Position numbers and translations under genes: made by a program. 64,000 nt of DNA from Saccharina japonica. Taxonomy: Eukaryota; Sar; Phaeophyceae; Laminariales; Laminariaceae. Where the stretch lies: contig MEHQ01000241.1 of assembly GCA_008828725.1 (NCBI GenBank), forward strand, positions 78,527 to 142,526. The letters run 5' to 3'. A model generated the notes under the pieces. That model was given only the letters and a program-made list of their open reading frames with translations, was not told the DNA's origin and ran no database searches. Shown here piece by piece: positions 60,110 through 64,000 of this stretch (its first letter is position 1; each line of letters starts with the position of its first letter).

Positions 60110-62849
60110 ACAGAAGCAATCGCCAGTGACACCGTCAACAACAGTATTGTCATCCCCTTCCAGCTTCCTCTCTCATATTAGTAACAAAAACCGCCGAACC
60201 GTCGAATCATCTTACGTCCCGTCCGTGCCCCCAAGCGCTCAGTGTTTCTGCAACGTAGTAGCGCTTGGAGAACGGATGCCCCACGTACCTATCGCTTTCC
60301 GCCGTGTCGGAGGACAGATCCGCCTGACAATGCGACGCCACGCCAACATCATGAGCAAAGCCCACGCGCACGCCAACCACCGAGACGGCAAGACCAACGA
60401 AAGACAAAAACAAGGGGCGGGGGGGAAGGGGTTGGCAAAAGAAAGAGCGGGTGCATGGTGCCGCGGCGTCGAAGCAAGAACAGGTCGAGCTACGCCTTTG
60501 TCTCACTCAATCTTATGTCAAGAACGTATGGTAAAAAAACAAGTACTCGTTCGTACGTGTATATCACCCATATATTCATCGTGAATAACACCAGGACAAC
60601 CTACGTATACATACGCTTTTTTAGAGGGAAATGTCTGTACTCCGCCGGCGTCGTACTCCCTCGAAGGGGGCATGCAGACAGCTTTCTTTGGGTCGCGGTT
60701 TCCGGTCGGGGGGAGATCGAACCGCTCCCCCTTCTTATCATCGCATTCGTAACACGCGCGGTCCCCTTCGAAGCACTAGACGCCGGCAGCATACAGACAT
60801 TGCCATCCCAAATAAGCGGATGTATAGGTCCTCGTGTTTTGCTTATGAGGGGAATACGGGCCACGTACATGTGTGCAGAAGTATCACGACGTGCTTTACG
60901 TACAAAACAGGTATCAAGGTGCCGTAATACAGTATCTCAGCAATACGTCAGCAGGGACTGGTTGCAACTGCAGCGAAGCAGATTGGGGGCCTTCCGAAAG
61001 AAGCCTCTCCTTCCAACACTTCCACCCTCTTTTCCAACACTCAAGCTAGTCAACTTCCTGTCGATTTGCATTTGCAGTTGCATTTTCATTTGCATTTGCA
61101 TTTGCAATTGCATTTGCATTTGCATTTGCATTTGCATATGCATTTGCATTTCCGTTTTATTTTGCATTTGCAATTGCATTTGCATTTGCGTTTGCATTTC
61201 CGTTTGCTTTTGCATTTGCATTTGCATTTGCATTTGCGTTTGCATTTGCGTTTGCTTTTGCATTTGCATTTGCATTTGCAATTGCGTTTGCATTTGCGTT
61301 TGCATATCCGTTTGCATTAGCAGTTGCATCTGTATTTCCACTTGCATTTTATCTTGCACTAATAGTATTAATAGTTGCAACTAGCAATTTTCAAGTGCAT
61401 TTTCACATTTGCATTTGCATTTGCATTATTAGCAAATTGCATGTGTACTTCCCACGAAATTATATCAAGTGAATATATATATATATCCATCTGAATTTTC
61501 GCGTGCACGTTTATCTGTATGTGTGTCCCATATCTATCTCGATTTTTATCAAAACCTACTACGCAGCCCTACCGATGTGTAGCACCAATACGAGGCTTAC
61601 TACTAAACACCTGGTATGTGTTTGGCGCGACACTCGCAAGCAACACGAGCAACACGACAGAATGCCGCAGGACGAAACGCAGACGAGCAGGAAGGCATCT
61701 ACGAGGCTAATGCTGCGAACAAAAAATCTAGCACGACGACGGGTTTGCTTCCATCTCCCGACCCATTCCGTTCCATGCGGCGGCTCTCGCCCGCTCTTTA
61801 GTGGAGACGTCTCATCTCACCGGATTGAAGCCGTGGTAGATGTGCGTGTCCTGCGTATACACACAGAGAGAGCCGCACAAGGTCGCGCGGAGCCGGGGTG
61901 CAGTGCGGTTGGCAAACGTTGGGGGGTGGGCGGTGGGGGCGAAGTGGGGGTTACACACAAGTGAACCAGATAAAGGGGAGGGAGCGGGAAGAGAAGAGAA
62001 GACTCGGAGGGTACAGGGGGGGGGGGGGGGAAAAGAGGAGCAACATTTTTTTCTGCAAGCGACAAAAAAGCTCACGCGTATAATTAGCGGCAAAGAAACG
62101 TCGCCTCGGCGAAGCGAAACACACCCCCCCCCTACCCTGCCCACCGCTCCCACCCCCGCCCCGATTCCCGTCCTCCCCGCGTCCTTTTCCAACCATTACC
62201 GCCAAGCTCTTCATCGTGGACGTTTGAACGGCCTGCACACACACCCTACCCCACTTAGAACTGCACTCACTCGCTTTTGGGGGGGGGAAACTGGTTGGAA
62301 ATAGTAAAAGAGTGTTAAGGAAGGCATGAGGCGTGTGAGCGCGACCATCACCCCCCCCCACCCCTTCCTCTGCACTGTCCTCCCCGGCTGCTCTTGTTGA
62401 ACGCCCTTCCTCTCTCTCTCTCTTCGTGACCATCCCCCCTCTCTCTCTTCGTGACCATCCTCTCTCTCTCTTCGTGACCATCCTCTCTCTCTCTCTTCGT
62501 GACCATCCTCTCTCTCTCTCTTCGTGACCATCCTCTCTCTCTCTTTGTGACCATCCTCTCTCTCTCTCTCTTCGTGACCATCCTCTCTCTCTCTCTTCGT
62601 GACCATCCTCTCTCTCTCTCTTCGTGACCATCCTCTCTCTCTCTCTCTTTGTGACCATCCTCTCTCTCTCTCTCTGTTCGTGACCATGACCCCTCTCACC
62701 ATGACGACGTTCTTGTAGGGGAAGTTCTTCAGCAGGGTGGCCCACATCGGCCCCCGGAAGGAGTCGTGGATAATGATGGGCATCTCGGGCCGGACAAGCC
62801 GCACGGCCTCGATGCCGGTCACGTAGAAGTCGCGCACCCGCCCCAGGTC
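56024..62849 (-). CDS. GH5 exo-beta-1,3-glucanase-like enzyme, 3' part of gene
   Basis: Six exons join with matching phase: 62849-62700, 61850-61821, 59393-59260, 58422-58268, 57330-56993 and 56215-56028. The product resembles the C-terminal two thirds of GH5 exo-1,3-beta-glucanases (Exg1 type). In order it shows PIIIHDSF, NVVMDTHIYHGF, VFVGEWSLA (Glu is the expected nucleophile), YGQCNNLAE and GWSFWTWK, then a low-complexity acidic/Gly tail and a membrane helix. Such enzymes cleave beta-1,3-glucans such as laminarin or callose. The NEP motif with the acid/base Glu should lie in an upstream exon that I did not find before 64000. The C-terminal helix suggests a membrane-anchored enzyme. The gene ends either at TGA (56026-56024) or continues, because TTTTCAG|GTGAGA there is also a perfect donor. 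Confidence 0.85.
56028..56215 (-). CDS. GH5 gene exon with membrane helix
   Basis: The exon follows ATTGTCACAG and starts in phase 0 with ELHGTAASNSTSPA. A hydrophobic stretch rich in Met, Leu, Ala and Val (MTLLVMLGAMAGVAATL) then ends at basic residues GRIKHS, as in a transmembrane anchor. It may stop at TGA just beyond 56028 or splice on at GTGAGA. Joining to the GH5 exon at 57330-56993 is inferred from phase, strand and order. Confidence 0.6.
56286..56322 (+). repeat. Short interstitial telomere-like repeat
   Basis: TAGGGGTAGGGTTAGGGTTAG followed by CGTCAGGGTTAG lies in a presumed GH5 intron. It resembles TTAGGG-type telomere repeats but is only about 35 bp. Confidence 0.6.
56993..57330 (-). 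CDS. GH5 gene exon (end of catalytic domain and linker)
   Basis: The acceptor TGCTCCCCAG precedes and the donor GTGAGC follows ACGACG. Two bases complete Glu with the single base left from the previous exon, then KNEQASKYWSFRLAVDHGF and IDTKFPSDACIHPP. The rest is a Thr/Ser/Glu-rich, then Gly/Ala-rich linker of about 70 residues. The 338 nt end in phase 0. Confidence 0.8.
57405..57545 (+). repeat. (GGACGAGGA)n purine-rich tract
   Basis: Repeats of GGACGAGGA on the plus strand lie just upstream (in gene sense) of the exon acceptor at 57331. On the coding strand this is a long pyrimidine tract. Confidence 0.8.
57610..57740 (+). repeat. G-run SINE-like repeat in a GH5 intron
   Basis: A G run is followed by TGTACTTCATTTTCATGCAT, CCATAGACCCTCGCATCCC and GGGACGGAGCATGTCGGG, the head of the family. 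Confidence 0.85.
58195..58472 (+). repeat. Long G runs flanking a GH5 exon
   Basis: G runs at 58195-58262 (one T interruption) and 58437-58471 lie within 20 bases of both splice sites of the exon at 58268-58422. On the coding strand they are C runs. Exact lengths are unreliable in any assembly. Confidence 0.9.
58268..58422 (-). CDS. GH5 gene exon with GWSFWTWK motif
   Basis: The acceptor ACGGCGACAG precedes and GTGAGC follows. One G completes the Lys codon of the previous exon, then FADYGQCNNLAEREHAPWW, the Arg-containing segment, MFEREMGWSFWTWKLEDDL and one base. The Trp-rich motif lines the active site in GH5 exo-glucanases. The length of 155 nt fits the phases on both sides. Confidence 0.9.
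59260..59393 (-). CDS. GH5 gene exon with catalytic GEWS motif
   Basis: The phase-0 acceptor is CAACCAGACAG (an upstream CCAG would break phase). The exon encodes KMYVHERMACSYTSMLRYQT and LPVFVGEWSLAIDNCMPWLD, and ends with two bases of Lys before GTGAGA. The Glu in GEWS corresponds to the GH5 nucleophile. Confidence 0.9.
59570..59740 (+). repeat. Repeat related to the SINE-like family (3' part)
   Basis: CGTACTCATTTGTTTCTTGC replaces the usual head. The family middle GCATGAAGGGTGAGCTGCAT and the end GGATGACAGCTTCAACGAGG follow. It is intronic. Confidence 0.6.
59760..61060. other. GH5 intron, no further exon recognised
   Basis: It contains a (CAA)n tract at 60050-60110. A 380-codon plus-strand open frame (60242-61384) ends in the hexamer repeat and shows no domain. 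It overlaps the opposite-strand intron and is not supported. Confidence 0.5.
61066..61440 (+). repeat. (TTTGCA)n hexamer array with variants
   Basis: TTTGCA repeats with CGTTTGCA, CAATTGCA and TTCCGT variants extend over about 270 bp, with an outlying patch at 61400-61430. It lies in a GH5 intron. Confidence 0.9.
61821..61850 (-). CDS. GH5 gene 30-nt micro-exon
   Basis: The exon of ten codons reads DTHIYHGFNP between TATACGCAG and GTGAGA, phase 0 at both ends. It follows NVVM of the upstream exon, giving VVMDTHIY, the position where GH5 glucanases carry a conserved (D)xHxY active-site segment. Without it the conserved His would be missing. Confidence 0.85.
62405..62695 (-). repeat. Minisatellite (GATGGTCACGAAGAGAGAGA)n
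   Basis: About twelve units of 20-27 bp, on the minus strand, each combine ATGGTCACGAA with a GA run of variable length. The array starts a few bases past the donor of the GH5 exon ending at 62700 and fills the start of that intron. Confidence 0.95.
62700..62849 (-). CDS. GH5 gene exon (most 5' exon seen)
   Basis: The exon follows GGCTGCGCAG and ends GTCGTCATG before GTGAGA. Its 50 codons begin DLGRVRDFYVTGIEAVR and include EMPIIIHDSFRGPMWATLL and NFPYKNVVM, phase 0 at both ends. In Exg-type enzymes this region follows the NEP motif. C runs lie upstream of the acceptor on the coding strand. Confidence 0.9.
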
Positions 62850-63194
62850 CTGCGCAGCCAGGCAGTGTTGTTTTGGGGGGGCAAGAGATAAAGACCAGAG
62901 GGCACGACGGGGAACGGTTATTGGGTAGGCGTTTTTTTTTTTGGGGGGGGGGGGGGGGCACGAAACGAGACGGCACGGCGACAGAGGATGGTTATTGCGA
63001 AGGTGGCTTGGTTCTGAGGCAAGGAGAAGTAAGAGGCCCCGATAGAGCAAGGGTAGGGCCCGAAGAGGAGAAAAGGGGGGATGGGGGGGGGGGGGGGGGG
63101 GGAAAGGGTGGTGTGTTGTTGTTGGCCTCATATGTTATTCTATCATTTTGCCGTAATCTACAATCTAGCCTGCGGACACGAAGAGGCACAAGGA
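62850..63194. other. Presumed GH5 intron
   Basis: G runs at 62941-62958 and 63079-63103 occur. No exon is recognised. Confidence 0.5.
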
Positions 63195-63478
63195 GACGCG
63201 GATAGAGGTATAAGGTATACCTTTTTTTGGCTGAAATGTTTTCTGACTGACCTATTAAAGAAAGGCTACTTAACCCAAAATCGTCAGCATTTCATTTTGG
63301 TGTTGCAATATTGTTGATTCTGTACTTACTTTAGGCCATGGTACTGTTAATCGGATAGCACTTCTATTTTCGTCCAAAGTCAGTGTTTCGACTACTGCAG
63401 GTATTGAGGCATAAATCTCCTCAATTGAGTATGATAGCCTCAGAAAAAACAAAGTGCCCCTCTACCGTAGCATGCGTC
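63195..63478 (-). mobile_element. MITE family A, copy 6
   Basis: The right end is CCTCTACCGTAGCATGCGTC and the left end a degraded GACGCGGATAGAGG. The flanks AGGA and AGGG may be a mutated 4-bp duplication. The interior matches 18203-18481 in inverted orientation. Confidence 0.8.
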
Positions 63479-63479
63479 A

Positions 63480-64000
63480 GGGCTCTACACACAGATAGAT
63501 AGGAAAGCAGAACGGCAGGGAGGGATGGGGTGGGGCGTGGGCGTCGAGAGTGGTCTTCTCCGAGAAAAGCGTAACCAGGGCCGTCCCGACAATATAAATA
63601 TCAAAACTGGAGTGCATACACATATATATGGACGCGAACGACAAAGAAGCAACACATACTGCTACTATTAATAACGTTCGCGCGCACAAAGACCCCCCTT
63701 CTCATGGTGTAAAGCAAAGCCGAACACCCCCGCCGTGGATCCGATATGGTTCAGTTGTCCGGCGTGGCTCATTGTCTCTGCAGGATGCCACCTGGTGGAA
63801 CCGGCGGCCGGTCCGGCGCCCCTTTCAGGCCCTTAACTTTGATTGATTCCCATGGCATAGCTAGCGGACGGCATCACCGCAGCACTGCTATGAGTAGCCC
63901 TCCGGCCGTCTCATCCCGTGGCATTCCTACCACAAAGCTCGCCTAGGGTAAGCCCCGCCCCCACCGCAGGGGCGGTACCCCCCCCCCCCCCCCCCCCCCC
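63480..64000. other. No gene supported; ends in a C run
   Basis: No GH5 upstream exon could be recognised on the minus strand. The window ends in a run of C from about 63979, which looks like a contig end or an unresolved homopolymer. Confidence 0.5.

Noticed and set aside
60242-61384. 380-codon plus-strand open frame, the longest in the window
   Set aside because: Its last third is a translation of the TTTGCA hexamer array (Cys-Ile repeats), no domain is visible, and it lies inside an intron of the opposite-strand GH5 gene.
62405-62695. CRISPR-like direct repeats
   Set aside because: Units are contiguous, vary in GA-run length and have no unique spacers. The context is a eukaryotic intron.
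63755-63790. NEPR on the minus strand, as expected for the missing GH5 acid/base motif
   Set aside because: The residues before it (VASCRD) do not form the hydrophobic strand that precedes NEP in GH5, and no splice sites in phase with the exon at 62849 were seen. Probably chance.

Overview
The window looks like nuclear DNA of an intron-rich, repeat-rich eukaryote. A stramenopile alga, possibly a brown alga, is my best inference: GC-rich exons, introns of hundreds to thousands of bases, TTAGGG-like repeats, and a glycoside hydrolase family 5 (GH5) enzyme of the beta-1,3-glucanase type. There are no operons, Shine-Dalgarno sites or compact genes. Almost all long open frames are translations of repeats. 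Runs of N (39897-39920), a lone n (24956) and long G or C runs indicate a draft assembly.

Left part (1-31.4 kb). This is mostly a graveyard of mobile elements. It holds a decayed Ty3/gypsy-type integrase fragment on the minus strand (515-1245) split by a 248-bp MITE, several foldback/MITE families with readable target-site duplications, tRNA-derived SINE-like copies, tandem repeats, and a 1.2-kb array of CATGG palindromes. A block of about 6.44 kb (18286-24730) recurs almost unchanged at 24957-31401, with the lone n at the junction. The end of the second block carries a plus-strand exon that splices in phase to a coiled-coil exon at 32719-32812.

Middle part (35.2-48.2 kb, plus strand). One WD40 gene has exons that join in phase into exactly seven propeller blades. 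Exons 5 and 6, which form a phase-symmetric module, are locally duplicated: three copies of exon 5 and two of exon 6, with chimeric remnants. The copies sit among (CTGT)n and (GATA)n microsatellites. Introns carry a SINE-like repeat that starts next to G runs.

Right part (56.0-62.9 kb, minus strand). Six exons, all in matching phase, encode the C-terminal two thirds of a GH5 exo-beta-1,3-glucanase-like enzyme with a 30-nt micro-exon, the GEWS nucleophile motif and a C-terminal membrane helix. Its 5' exons were not found and may lie beyond the window. In both genes most 3' splice sites follow a long C-rich tract on the coding strand.

All exon calls come from reading frame, splice consensus and phase. 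No transcript or database evidence was available.
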